From contig JACCVC010000329.1 in NCBI GenBank assembly GCA_013698305.1, positions 1-6,747 on the forward strand: DNA of 6,747 nucleotides, in the 5' to 3' direction. Of this stretch, positions 1-6,097 are shown piece after piece. The translations under genes and the position numbers were made by a program. Position 1 is the first letter of the stretch. The number at the start of each line of letters is the position of its first letter. A model generated the notes under the pieces. The model worked only from the letters and a program-made list of their open reading frames with translations. It did not search any database and was not told the DNA's origin. This DNA comes from Chloroflexia bacterium (GTDB taxonomy: Bacteria; Chloroflexota; Chloroflexia; Thermomicrobiales; UBA6265).

Positions 1-170
1 GGAGGCATGCGGACATCGACGATCGAGATATCCGGCCGGAGCCTGGTGGTCGCCTCGATCAACTCATCGGGACCACCGACCGCAGCCACCACCTCCATCC
101 CCTGCTCTGTCAACAGCCGCACCAGCCCCTCACGAAGCAGGACGGCGTCTTCCGCGATCACGACGCGCAT
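1..170 (-). CDS. Response regulator, NarL/LuxR type (N-terminal part of receiver domain, cut by window edge)
   Basis: Only the first 56 codons are inside the window. The translation opens MRVVIAEDAVLLREGLVRLL, the usual start of a CheY-like receiver in NarL/LuxR regulators. The acidic pocket is E7-D8, and D52 in the segment SIVDVRMP is the expected phosphorylated aspartate. The DNA-binding half, which should carry a LuxR helix-turn-helix, lies beyond the left edge, so the output type is inferred from the partner kinase class and not seen. The gene follows the histidine kinase by 67 bp and is its likely partner: the kinase would phosphorylate D52 and so change DNA binding. I chose the ATG at 170-168 because receivers normally begin right at the first beta strand; an AGGA lies about 11 nt upstream. 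A second in-frame ATG at 233-231 would add 21 residues unlike any receiver N-terminus and is less likely. Confidence 0.9.
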   Translation of the reverse strand, partial: MRVVIAEDAVLLREGLVRLLTEQGMEVVAAVGGPDELIEATTRLRPDISIVDVRMP

Positions 171-190
171 GGTGTGTTTATTCCTGACCC

Positions 191-207
191 CACTCGAAAG
201 CAGAGTG
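191..207 (-). other. Small hairpin between kinase and response regulator genes
   Basis: CACTC at 191-195 pairs with GAGTG at 203-207 around a 7-nt loop. It lies in the 67-bp gap between the kinase stop and the regulator start, just before the weak AGGA of the regulator. It has no T-run, so it is not a terminator. It could tune regulator translation or mRNA stability, but a 5-bp stem may also be chance. Confidence 0.25.
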
Positions 208-237
208 CATTGTTTGGCCTGGAGCCGGATCATGCGG

Positions 238-1605
238 CTACCCGCAGGGAATCTCCACAATCAACCGGGTGCCGCCGCCGTTCGGGCTTTCCACCCGGAG
301 TCGGCCATCCAGCGCCTGGATCCGGTCACGCAGCCCGCTGAGCCCGGACCCGCGGGCGAGGTCTGCCCCGCCGAGTCCATTATCGCTGATCTCAATGCGC
401 AGCCAGTCGTCATCCCGCGTGATCGCCACATTTGCCTCGGAGGCGTGGCTGTGCTTGGCGATATTGGTCAGCGCCTCGACCACGACGAAGTAGGCGGTAC
501 CCTCGACTTCATCTGGCTGGCGGGTCGGCAGGTCGATCTCTACCCCGACCGGGATCGCCGAGCGACTGGCGATGGCCGAGATCGCGGCGTCGAGCCCCCG
601 GTCTGATAGCACCGCCGGGTGAATGCCCCGGACTAGGTCGCGCACCTCCTTGAGGACGGCCTTGCTCTCCTCGTGGGATCGCAACACCAGCTCGCGCGCG
701 CCCGCGTCGTCGCCGGAGTCGATCCGCTCCCGCGCCCGGCCCAGGTCCATCGCCAGCGACACCAGCCGCTGTTGGGCGCCGTCGTGAAGGTCGCGCTCGA
801 TCCGGCGGCGCTCCAGGTACATCGCCTTCATCACCGCCGAGCGGCTCTCGGTCAGTACCTCGACCCGTTCGGTGAGGATCTCCTCGGTGGAGGGCGCCAG
901 CAGCCGCTTGGCGAATTCGCCGTGCAGCATCGCCAGCAGGTTGATCAACATACTCAGCGGCACCAGCAGGATGACGCCGACGAGGAGCGCGAATAGCGAC
1001 TCCCCAAAGCTGTCGACGTTCCAGAACAGGATGTTGTTCTCCCCACCGACCAGCGTTATCAGTGGCGTTACGAGAAACTGGAGCGGGATCAAGGCGACGG
1101 CAATCTCGAGCAGGCCAATCGGGAAGAGCAGCAGCAGGTAGGCGATATCCCGCCAGACTGCTGGGGTGCGAAGCGCCTGCCAGCCGCGTTTGACCCGCCC
1201 GCCATTGTGGGGAAGGTCGGCATAGGGCGAGGGAAGATCGATGTTGAGGAAGGCGCGGACGCGTGCGCGTTCCAGGTTCGCTCCCCAGACGAGGATCGCG
1301 ATGGTTGCGGCGAGAATCGGCACGCCGACGATGACAATCAGCAAGGACACGCCGACGGTGAATCCCACGATCGCGACCACGAACCACAGCGTCCCGAGCA
1401 AACCGCTCAGGATGAGGAAGACCATGTCGTTGAGGATCTTCCAGGATCGTATTCCCGGAAGTCCGCGGATATATCGCCAGACGGATTCCGGCTCGTCGAC
1501 GAGTGTTCGGGCAATGCGCTGCATCTGGTCGTCGTTCCAGCGGCGGTCGGCACTGGTGCTGGCCCCGTGCTGGGCATTGGAGGAGGTTGGGGCTGGGTCT
1601 GTCAT
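238..1605 (-). CDS. Membrane sensor histidine kinase, HisKA_3 (NarL/DesK-like) family
   Basis: This 455-aa kinase autophosphorylates on histidine and should pass the phosphate to the regulator encoded next. After a soluble N-terminus of about 55 residues come four hydrophobic stretches (roughly 60-85, 86-108, 152-182, 204-228). The loops between them are short, a layout like the Pfam 'putative sensor' domain (PF13796) of actinobacterial kinases, so the signal is probably sensed in or at the membrane. The dimerisation helix follows, with phospho-acceptor H274 in RRRIERDLHDGAQQRL. The HATPase domain has the N box (E377, N381), the G1 box SDNGLGG (D408-G412) and the G2 box GSGLSGLRDRI (from G419). 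All catalytic motifs are intact. The start ATG at 1605-1603 overlaps the TGA of the preceding gene as ATGA, which implies translational coupling. The frame is open 45 codons further upstream, but that stretch lies inside the preceding gene and does not look like protein. Confidence 0.95.
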   Translation of the reverse strand: MTDPAPTSSNAQHGASTSADRRWNDDQMQRIARTLVDEPESVWRYIRGLPGIRSWKILNDMVFLILSGLLGTLWFVVAIVGFTVGVSLLIVIVGVPILAATIAILVWGANLERARVRAFLNIDLPSPYADLPHNGGRVKRGWQALRTPAVWRDIAYLLLLFPIGLLEIAVALIPLQFLVTPLITLVGGENNILFWNVDSFGESLFALLVGVILLVPLSMLINLLAMLHGEFAKRLLAPSTEEILTERVEVLTESRSAVMKAMYLERRRIERDLHDGAQQRLVSLAMDLGRARERIDSGDDAGARELVLRSHEESKAVLKEVRDLVRGIHPAVLSDRGLDAAISAIASRSAIPVGVEIDLPTRQPDEVEGTAYFVVVEALTNIAKHSHASEANVAITRDDDWLRIEISDNGLGGADLARGSGLSGLRDRIQALDGRLRVESPNGGGTRLIVEIPCG

Positions 1606-2030
1606 GCGATTGGGTCCTGTGTGCTGTGCAGGCCGAACGATCCGTTGATCGGTATTGCCTGGTAATGGATAGTTACAGTATCGCCTGTCGCGGGTTGGAT
1701 GTCCGGAGCGGCGCTCACGATCGTCGTCATCTCCAGCCAATGGACAGCCGCAGCCGGACCGGTTTCAAGATGGAACGGCAGGCGAACGCCGAGCGCCGGT
1801 GGGCGAAGCGCGGGCAGGGTAAAGACGGTCAGGGAGGCGTCATTGGAATGGAGGTGATCGGCATGCGCCAACGGTTGCAACCACAGCGCCATGACCCCGA
1901 CGACGACAATGGTGATCAGGGTCAAGCCGGCGATGCGCGCGGCGCGTGGCACGCCATCGCCTGCATCGAGGTCAAGAAGGAAGGACTCCCGCCGCTGATG
2001 GTCGCCGTGCTGGAGCGCAACCGCTGCCAT
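1602..2030 (-). CDS. Single-pass membrane protein of unknown function, coupled to the histidine kinase
   Basis: I do not recognise this 142-aa protein. Residues 1-33 are polar and probably cytoplasmic, with RR at 13-14 and R29/R32 near the membrane. Residues about 34-52 form one hydrophobic helix (IAGLTLITIVVVGVMALWL). The last 90 or so residues would be outside the cell and look beta-rich, without cysteines. It has nine histidines, three of them just after the helix in LAHADHLHSND (H56, H59, H61), a spacing that could bind metal, though this is speculation. There is no lipobox and no catalytic motif I know. The start is well supported: GAGGAG sits 6 nt before the ATG at 2030-2028. Its stop overlaps the kinase start (ATGA), so the two are co-translated. 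By context it may be an accessory sensor or ligand-binding partner of the kinase; that role is inferred from position only. Confidence 0.8.
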   Translation of the reverse strand: MAAVALQHGDHQRRESFLLDLDAGDGVPRAARIAGLTLITIVVVGVMALWLQPLAHADHLHSNDASLTVFTLPALRPPALGVRLPFHLETGPAAAVHWLEMTTIVSAAPDIQPATGDTVTIHYQAIPINGSFGLHSTQDPIA

Positions 2031-2035
2031 GCTGA

Positions 2036-2044
2036 TCTCCTCTC
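2036..2044 (-). promoter_or_regulatory. Strong ribosome binding site for the 142-aa membrane protein gene
   Basis: On the minus strand GAGAGGAGA precedes the ATG at 2030 by about 6 nt from the AGGAG core. It is the best Shine-Dalgarno sequence in the three-gene signalling block. It fixes the start of the first gene and suggests translation of the whole block is launched here. Confidence 0.7.
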
Positions 2045-2045
2045 A

Positions 2046-2080
2046 CCGATCAAGCCGTGTGACCGTGAGTACATGATCGG
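2046..2080. promoter_or_regulatory. Inverted repeat CCGATCA / TGATCGG, possible operator
   Basis: CCGATCA (2046-2052) and TGATCGG (2074-2080) form a perfect 7-bp inverted repeat with a 21-nt gap. It overlaps the candidate -10 region and leader of the signalling operon. A third related copy, AGATCGG (2081-2087), adjoins it, and a further GATC lies at 2034-2037, so four GATC tetramers fall within 52 bp. The centre-to-centre distance of the two arms is 28 bp, between two and three helical turns. Autoregulation by the operon's own regulator is possible but unproven. Confidence 0.3.
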
Positions 2081-2099
2081 AGATCGGCGCCGCGGTCAA
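2071..2099 (-). promoter_or_regulatory. Candidate sigma-70-type promoter of the signalling operon
   Basis: On the minus strand TTGACC (2099-2094) matches the -35 consensus at five of six positions. After a 17-nt spacer comes TCATGT (2076-2071), a poor -10 match. Transcription would begin near 2064, giving a leader of about 33 nt before the start codon at 2030. The spacing and place are right, but the weak -10 keeps confidence low. It would drive the membrane protein, kinase and regulator as one unit. Confidence 0.35.
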
Positions 2100-2122
2100 C
2101 AGGAGGTGGGCCGGGAATCGGC

Positions 2123-2142
2123 GGGTGGGGATATCCCTCCCC
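2123..2142. terminator. Imperfect hairpin downstream of the amidohydrolase gene (possible terminator)
   Basis: The palindrome GGGATATCCC (2128-2137) is extended, after two mismatched pairs, by GGG/CCC (2123-2125 with 2140-2142). It lies 12 bp past the end of the amidohydrolase gene and before the signalling operon promoter. No T-run follows, so a classic intrinsic terminator is not shown. It could instead be a protein binding site. Confidence 0.3.
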
Positions 2143-2153
2143 TGCCCTGTTGG

Positions 2154-3419
2154 TCAGCCGGTTGGCTGGTTTTGGCTCGTCGCCAGTGTCTGCGCGAACC
2201 GGGCGAGGATGTCGATCGTGGTGGCGGCATCGACAGTGGTGATGCTCTCGGCGGGATTGTGACTGATCCCGTCCTTGCAGCGCACGAACAGCATCGTTGC
2301 CGGCATGATGCGGGAGAGCGCGGTGGCGTCGTGACCCGCGCCGCTGAACAGCTCCATCGGCTTCAGGCCGCCGTCGCCGATGGCAGCAGTGAGGACACGA
2401 TTCAGGTCGGCATCGCAGACCATCGCTTCGACCTTCTGCCCGGTGCGCCAGACGATCTCCATCTGTCGCTCCGCTGCCACCGCACCCGAGGCGTGCCGGA
2501 TGCGGTCGTAGATATCGTCGACTATCGCGCCGTCCGGATGGCGAACGTCCAGACTGAGGCGGACCTCCCCTGCGATGACGTTGCTGGCGCCCGGCTTGAC
2601 CGTGAGCTCGCCGACGGTGGCGCGGGCGTCCTCGATCTCGCGGGCGATAGCCTCGATCGCGAGGATGATCTCCGAGGCGGTGACGAGCGCATCGTGCCGA
2701 TCCTCCATCGCCACTGTGCCAGCGTGCCCGGCGACACCGTAAATGTCGAGGTACGCGCGGCGGGTGGCGACGATGCCGGAGACGATGCCGACCGGAAGAC
2801 TCGCCGCCTCGAGTCGCGGTCCCTGCTCAATGTGCGCCTCGATGAAGCCGACATAGCGATGGTCGGTCAGCGAACCCGTGAGCGCAGTTTGAGGGTCGAA
2901 GCCGAACTCGCGGACCGCCTCCCGAACCGTGATGCCGTCCGCGTCGGCGACGTCGAGAATCTCCGCAGGCAGCGTGCCGGTTGCCGATGAGGAGCCGAGG
3001 TAGAGCGAGTGAAAGCGCACGCCCTCCTCATCGGCGAAGGCGACGACTTCCAGCGCGAACGGCAGGTCCGTTGCCGATGCCCGGAAGAACTCGACAACCG
3101 CGATGGCGCTGAGTACCCCGAGGATGCCGTCGTACCGACCGGCATCCCGCACCGAATCGAGATGGCCACCGAGCAGCAGCCGTGGCGTCTCGTCCGACAC
3201 ACCCTGCTGGAGGCCGTAGAGATTGCCGATCGCGTCGCGGCAGGTGGTCATCCCCGCCTCCCGCATCCAGACTTCGACGATCTCCATCACCTCGGCCAGC
3301 GCCGGCGTTCCGTAGCGGCGGGTGATGCCGCCGGGTTCTTCGGTGTGGGTCGCCAGCTCGTCGGCGCGTTCCATCAATTGTGTGGCGAGGCGGTCGATGG
3401 ATGGTAGAGATAGGTTCAT
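2154..3419 (-). CDS. allC: Allantoate amidohydrolase-like zinc hydrolase (M20 hydantoinase/carbamoylase family)
   Basis: A 421-aa cytoplasmic metal-dependent amidohydrolase. The likely reaction is hydrolysis of the ureido group of allantoate, releasing CO2 and ammonia during purine/allantoin breakdown. The two-metal site of the family is complete: H86 in GGHLDSV, D97 in RYDGILGV, E131/E132 in ADEEGVRF, H196 in EAHIEQG and H387 in ISHNPAE. The spacing closely follows E. coli AllC. The lid/dimerisation domain (about 213-328) includes GHAGTVAMEDRHDAL, and SGAGHDA (359-365) is also typical. The start is the ATG at 3419-3417, with GGGGG 7 nt upstream; a GTG at 3455-3453 adds 12 unlikely residues. 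Related enzymes that hydrolyse N-carbamoyl amino acids or beta-ureidopropionate share these motifs, so the substrate is not certain. The malate synthase gene directly upstream favours a ureide-to-glyoxylate route. Confidence 0.88.
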   Translation of the reverse strand: MNLSLPSIDRLATQLMERADELATHTEEPGGITRRYGTPALAEVMEIVEVWMREAGMTTCRDAIGNLYGLQQGVSDETPRLLLGGHLDSVRDAGRYDGILGVLSAIAVVEFFRASATDLPFALEVVAFADEEGVRFHSLYLGSSSATGTLPAEILDVADADGITVREAVREFGFDPQTALTGSLTDHRYVGFIEAHIEQGPRLEAASLPVGIVSGIVATRRAYLDIYGVAGHAGTVAMEDRHDALVTASEIILAIEAIAREIEDARATVGELTVKPGASNVIAGEVRLSLDVRHPDGAIVDDIYDRIRHASGAVAAERQMEIVWRTGQKVEAMVCDADLNRVLTAAIGDGGLKPMELFSGAGHDATALSRIMPATMLFVRCKDGISHNPAESITTVDAATTIDILARFAQTLATSQNQPTG

Positions 3420-3457
3420 AGACGAACCCCCGATTTTGGCTGAAAGGCGCAACACAA

Positions 3458-3641
3458 AAGCTCGTCATGCTGAGCGAATACGATGGACCGCGTCCGCTCG
3501 GTTCCTGCAAAACCGCCTATTGAGCACCCCCTCGCGAAACGCTCTGCAGCTTGCTGCCGCGTCAAGCCGCAAGGTTTCTATTCTGCGCTTCGCGCAGCGG
3601 CTTCGCCGAGGAGTCCTTCGCTCCGCTCAGGATGACGACTT
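3458..3641. repeat. Non-coding repeat-like element with inverted ends and internal hairpins (MITE/REP-like)
   Basis: The left end (3458-3476) and right end (3624-3641) are inverted copies. Both read AAG..TCGTCAT.CTGAGCG outward-in, with one mismatch and one extra C in the left end. Inside lie several short perfect hairpins: GGAC-CGC-GTCC (3485-3495), GCAGC-TT-GCTGC (3546-3557), CTGCGC-TTC-GCGCAG (3583-3597) and CGGC-TTC-GCCG (3598-3608). There is no credible coding frame. The element fills most of the 265-bp gap between the malate synthase and amidohydrolase genes. It resembles short dispersed intergenic repeats whose ends read GTCATCCTGAGCG; being repeated elsewhere in the genome is assumed and cannot be seen here. 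I see no clear target-site duplication. Transcribed from the malate synthase side, it would fold strongly and could attenuate or process the message. Confidence 0.6.
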
Positions 3642-3684
3642 GGTTATGAGCGTCTCTTTACGATCATTGGCAAAGTCGGCCCTT

Positions 3685-5247
3685 CTAGCCAAGCCGTTCG
3701 TAGGCAGGTAGCGTCAGGAAGGTCAGGAACTCGTCGGACAGGACCAGTTGGTCGAGCAGCGCCGCCGCTTCGGCGAAGGGGAAATCCCCCACCAGCTTTG
3801 CCAGCTCCTCGTCTCGGATCGCCCCGTACCGCTCTCGAGTGATCGGCGTGCCGTCGTCAGTGGATTGATCGTGGTGAATCCACTGCCACAACTGGGCGCG
3901 GGAGATCTCGGCGGTGGCGGCATCCTCCATCAGGTTGTTGATGGCGGCGGCGCCGGTCCCGTTCAACCAGGCGGCGATGTACTGGATCGCGACGTTGACG
4001 TTGGTGCGGACGCCCGCCTCGGTGATCGTGCTGCCGGGGATCGCGAAATCGGTAAGCTGACTTGCTTCCACCGACACGTCCTCCCGTAGCCGCTCCTTCT
4101 GGTTGGGCGCATCGCCGAAGACGGCGGTCATCTCCTCGATCGCGATTGGCACCAGGCCAGGATGCGCGACCCAGGTGCCGTCGAAGCCATCTCCGGCCTC
4201 GCGCTTCTTGTCGGCGTGGACCGCCGTCATCGCGCGTTCGTTGGCTTCCGGGTCCTTGCGCGTGGGGATGAACGCCGCCATGCCACCGATGGCGTGGGCG
4301 CCCCGCGTGTGGCAGGTGCGCACCAGCAGCTCGGTGTAGTTGCGCATGAACGGCACGGTCATGTTGACCTGAATCCGGTCCGGCAGGATCTTGTCCGGGC
4401 GGTTGTGGAAGGTCTTGATCGCACTGAAGATGTAGTCCCAGCGGCCAGCGTTGAGTCCGGCGGCATGGTCCCGCAGCTCGTAGAGGATCTCTTCCATCTC
4501 GAAGGCGGCGGGCAGCGTCTCGACCAGGCAGGTCGCCCGGATCGTCCCATGCGGGATGCCGAGCGCCTGTTGCGCATGCGTGAAGACGTCGTTCCAGAGC
4601 CGCGCTTCGAGGTGACTCTCCATCTTGGGCAGGTAAAAGTACGGGCCGGAGCCTCGCGCCACCAACTCGGCGGCGTTGTGAAAGAAGTACAGGCCGAAAT
4701 CGACCAGGCTGCCGCTGGCGGGCTCGCCGTCGACGGTGATGTGGGATTCGTGCAGATGCCAGCCACGCGGGCGCACGAGCAGCGTGGCGACCTCGTCGTT
4801 GAGCTGGTAGGTACGGCCATCGGGGTTCTCGAAGGTGATTGTCCGGCGCACGGCGTCGTGGAGGTTGCGCTGGCCATCGACCACGTTGTGCCAGGTCGGC
4901 GATGAGGCGTCCTCGAGATCGGCCATGAAGACCTTCGCGCCGCTGTTGAGCGCGTTGATCACCATCTTGCGGTCGCAGGGACCGGTGATCTCGGCGCGGC
5001 GGTCGTTGAGGTCGGCTGGCGCCGGCGCGACGGACCAGTCGCCGGCTCGGACATCAGCGGTCTCATCCAGAAAGCCGAGCTCAGCCCCGTCGAGAATTGC
5101 TTTGGCGCGGGTCTGACGAGTGTCGAGCAGCTCGATTCGCCGCGCATTGAACGTCCGCTGGAGATCGGCAACGAATGTGAGGGGCTCGTCGGAAAGCACC
5201 CAGGCGAGATCATCGGAAACTGGTGTGGTAGTAGCGCTCTGAGCCAT
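3685..5247 (-). CDS. aceB: Malate synthase A
   Basis: This 520-aa cytoplasmic enzyme condenses glyoxylate with acetyl-CoA and water to give malate and CoA. Its length is close to E. coli AceB (about 533). The family signature is present as RDHAAGLNAGRWDYIF (259-274). Key residues are all in place: R161 in VRPRGWHLHE (glyoxylate/enolate stabilisation), E243 in LVETLPAAFEMEE and D271 in WDYIF as magnesium ligands, exactly 28 residues apart as in the family, and D442 in NLMEDAATAEISR as the general base. The start is the ATG at 5247-5245, with AAGGGA about 10 nt upstream; the frame is open further up, but that stretch contains the promoter and a hairpin. No isocitrate lyase gene is in view. The adjacent allantoate hydrolase suggests that glyoxylate from ureides is at least one substrate source, as in Streptomyces, where a malate synthase gene sits among allantoin genes. 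Confidence 0.97.
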   Translation of the reverse strand: MAQSATTTPVSDDLAWVLSDEPLTFVADLQRTFNARRIELLDTRQTRAKAILDGAELGFLDETADVRAGDWSVAPAPADLNDRRAEITGPCDRKMVINALNSGAKVFMADLEDASSPTWHNVVDGQRNLHDAVRRTITFENPDGRTYQLNDEVATLLVRPRGWHLHESHITVDGEPASGSLVDFGLYFFHNAAELVARGSGPYFYLPKMESHLEARLWNDVFTHAQQALGIPHGTIRATCLVETLPAAFEMEEILYELRDHAAGLNAGRWDYIFSAIKTFHNRPDKILPDRIQVNMTVPFMRNYTELLVRTCHTRGAHAIGGMAAFIPTRKDPEANERAMTAVHADKKREAGDGFDGTWVAHPGLVPIAIEEMTAVFGDAPNQKERLREDVSVEASQLTDFAIPGSTITEAGVRTNVNVAIQYIAAWLNGTGAAAINNLMEDAATAEISRAQLWQWIHHDQSTDDGTPITRERYGAIRDEELAKLVGDFPFAEAAALLDQLVLSDEFLTFLTLPAYERLG

Positions 5248-5296
5248 GAAGCCTGTGTCCCTTCGGTTGTGTGCAGCGATGTATCGTTCTGGGGAC

Positions 5297-5325
5297 ATCT
5301 TGCGATGCGCTGGCGATGCTGACAA
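5297..5325 (-). promoter_or_regulatory. Candidate promoter of malate synthase
   Basis: On the minus strand TTGTCA (5325-5320) matches five of six -35 positions. It is followed by a 17-nt spacer and CAAGAT (5302-5297), a three of six match to the -10 consensus. The start point would be near 5290, about 43 nt before the start codon. It lies just downstream of the hairpin at 5337-5377, which is consistent with a new transcription unit beginning here. Confidence 0.4.
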
Positions 5326-5336
5326 GGCTCGCAACA

Positions 5337-5377
5337 ACGAACAGGCACCGTCGACAATCGTCACGGCGCCTGTTCGT
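5337..5377 (-). terminator. Strong hairpin, likely terminator of the secreted-protein gene
   Basis: The arms 5337-5351 and 5363-5377 pair over 14 of 15 positions, including a perfect 10-bp outer stem of ACGAACAGGC with GCCTGTTCGT, around an 11-nt loop. On the minus strand the stem is followed by TGTTGCG, giving only a weak T-rich tail. It sits 32 bp after the secreted-protein stop codon and ahead of the malate synthase promoter, where a terminator is expected. The core GCGCCTGTTCG also occurs at 5423-5433 in the end of the coding region, so an alternative pairing is possible. Confidence 0.55.
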
Positions 5378-5408
5378 GCCATGTGTGGCTCCAGCGGGCA
5401 CGGTCAGC

Positions 5409-6053
5409 TTACTGGTCAAGTTGCGCCTGTTCGATCATCCACTCCATCAATGCGATCGCCTCCTCGGTGGGATCACCCTCCGGCGACGAAGCGGACAGGC
5501 GAATCAGCGCATTACCCTGCTGCACATAGATCGTGATCTCGCTACCGTACGGTTGTTCTCCGAAGAGAACCGTGGATGTTTCACCAAGCTCTTCATGATC
5601 CTGTTCGGCGAGAGCAATATCCCCAAGATGAACCTCAACCGAGTAGTCGAGCGCTTCCGCCGCCGCGTCCGGGGATCCGAATTCATGGACGCTGATGTAA
5701 ATGCCATCGACCTCTTCAGGATCAGCAGTGGCGTCTGCCGGTGTGTGGAAGGCGCGGATGACATTGCGCTCCCATCCCCATTCCTCAAACATGTCCGATG
5801 TCTCATCCGGGTCGGTGAAGCCATCGGTGACATCGCTGAGGGTACGTTCTCCGTCGTCGATGATCACCAGACCGGTAGGCACCTGTTCCTCATCCGGCAG
5901 GATCAGTGCGATACCGACCGCAGGAGTCGGCGATGCACCTGGTGAGGCGACGCCTTCCGACGGTGTCTGCACAGCCAACGCGTTCAACGGAGCCACGGTG
6001 AACGCGATCACGGTGGCGATTGCGGCGACAAGCTTGAATATCTGTTTTGACAT
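5409..6053 (-). CDS. Secreted protein of unknown function with Sec signal peptide
   Basis: I do not recognise this 214-aa protein by name. It begins MSKQIFKLVAAIATVIAFTV, a basic start and hydrophobic core, and a type I signal peptidase site is likely after ALA (25-27). There is no lipobox cysteine, so it should be released or loosely held outside. A Ser/Pro/Thr/Gly linker (about 30-45) leads into a single acidic domain (about 46-214) containing VPTGLVIIDDGERTLSDVT, a DPDET segment, EEWGWERNVIRAF and a C-terminal helix rich in Glu and Gln. No cysteines, catalytic triads or metal motifs are evident; the composition suggests a binding or structural role, but that is a guess. The start is supported by AAGGA about 6 nt before the ATG. 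It has its own candidate promoter and a strong hairpin after it, so it is probably monocistronic and not part of the malate synthase unit. Confidence 0.82.
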   Translation of the reverse strand: MSKQIFKLVAAIATVIAFTVAPLNALAVQTPSEGVASPGASPTPAVGIALILPDEEQVPTGLVIIDDGERTLSDVTDGFTDPDETSDMFEEWGWERNVIRAFHTPADATADPEEVDGIYISVHEFGSPDAAAEALDYSVEVHLGDIALAEQDHEELGETSTVLFGEQPYGSEITIYVQQGNALIRLSASSPEGDPTEEAIALMEWMIEQAQLDQ

Positions 6054-6097
6054 GGTTCTTCCTTATCTCCACCTTGCCGCCAGTTCATTCAATCCGC

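Noticed and set aside
509..1387. A 292-codon minus-strand open frame overlapping the kinase in another frame
   Set aside because: The translation is Arg/Pro/Gly-rich and is a frame shadow of the kinase, whose real frame carries the H, N, G1 and G2 boxes.
1606..1740. 45-codon N-terminal extension of the histidine kinase
   Set aside because: It overlaps the upstream gene, has low-complexity charged sequence and no ribosome site; the ATGA overlap gives a better start.
1503..2990. A 495-codon open frame on the plus strand spanning three minus-strand genes and an intergenic gap
   Set aside because: It runs antisense to recognisable genes (kinase, small membrane protein, amidohydrolase), its translation is rich in Arg/Gly/Asp without any domain, and such shadows are common in GC-rich DNA.
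3420..3455. GTG start at 3455-3453 for the amidohydrolase
   Set aside because: It adds 12 residues not expected for the family and lacks a good ribosome site, while the ATG at 3419 has GGGGG at suitable spacing.
3420..3684. CRISPR array or IS element in the gap between the amidohydrolase and malate synthase genes
   Set aside because: There are no evenly spaced direct repeats with unique spacers and no transposase frame; only inverted ends and short hairpins are seen.
3322..3711. A 129-codon plus-strand open frame across the intergenic gap
   Set aside because: It covers the repeat element and the antisense of the amidohydrolase start, and has no domain or convincing ribosome site.
4162..4905. 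A 247-codon plus-strand open frame inside malate synthase
   Set aside because: It is fully antisense to a gene with intact catalytic motifs and shows no recognisable protein features.
5248..5382. 45-codon N-terminal extension of malate synthase
   Set aside because: It would include a strong hairpin and a candidate promoter, and malate synthase A proteins begin close to the chosen ATG.
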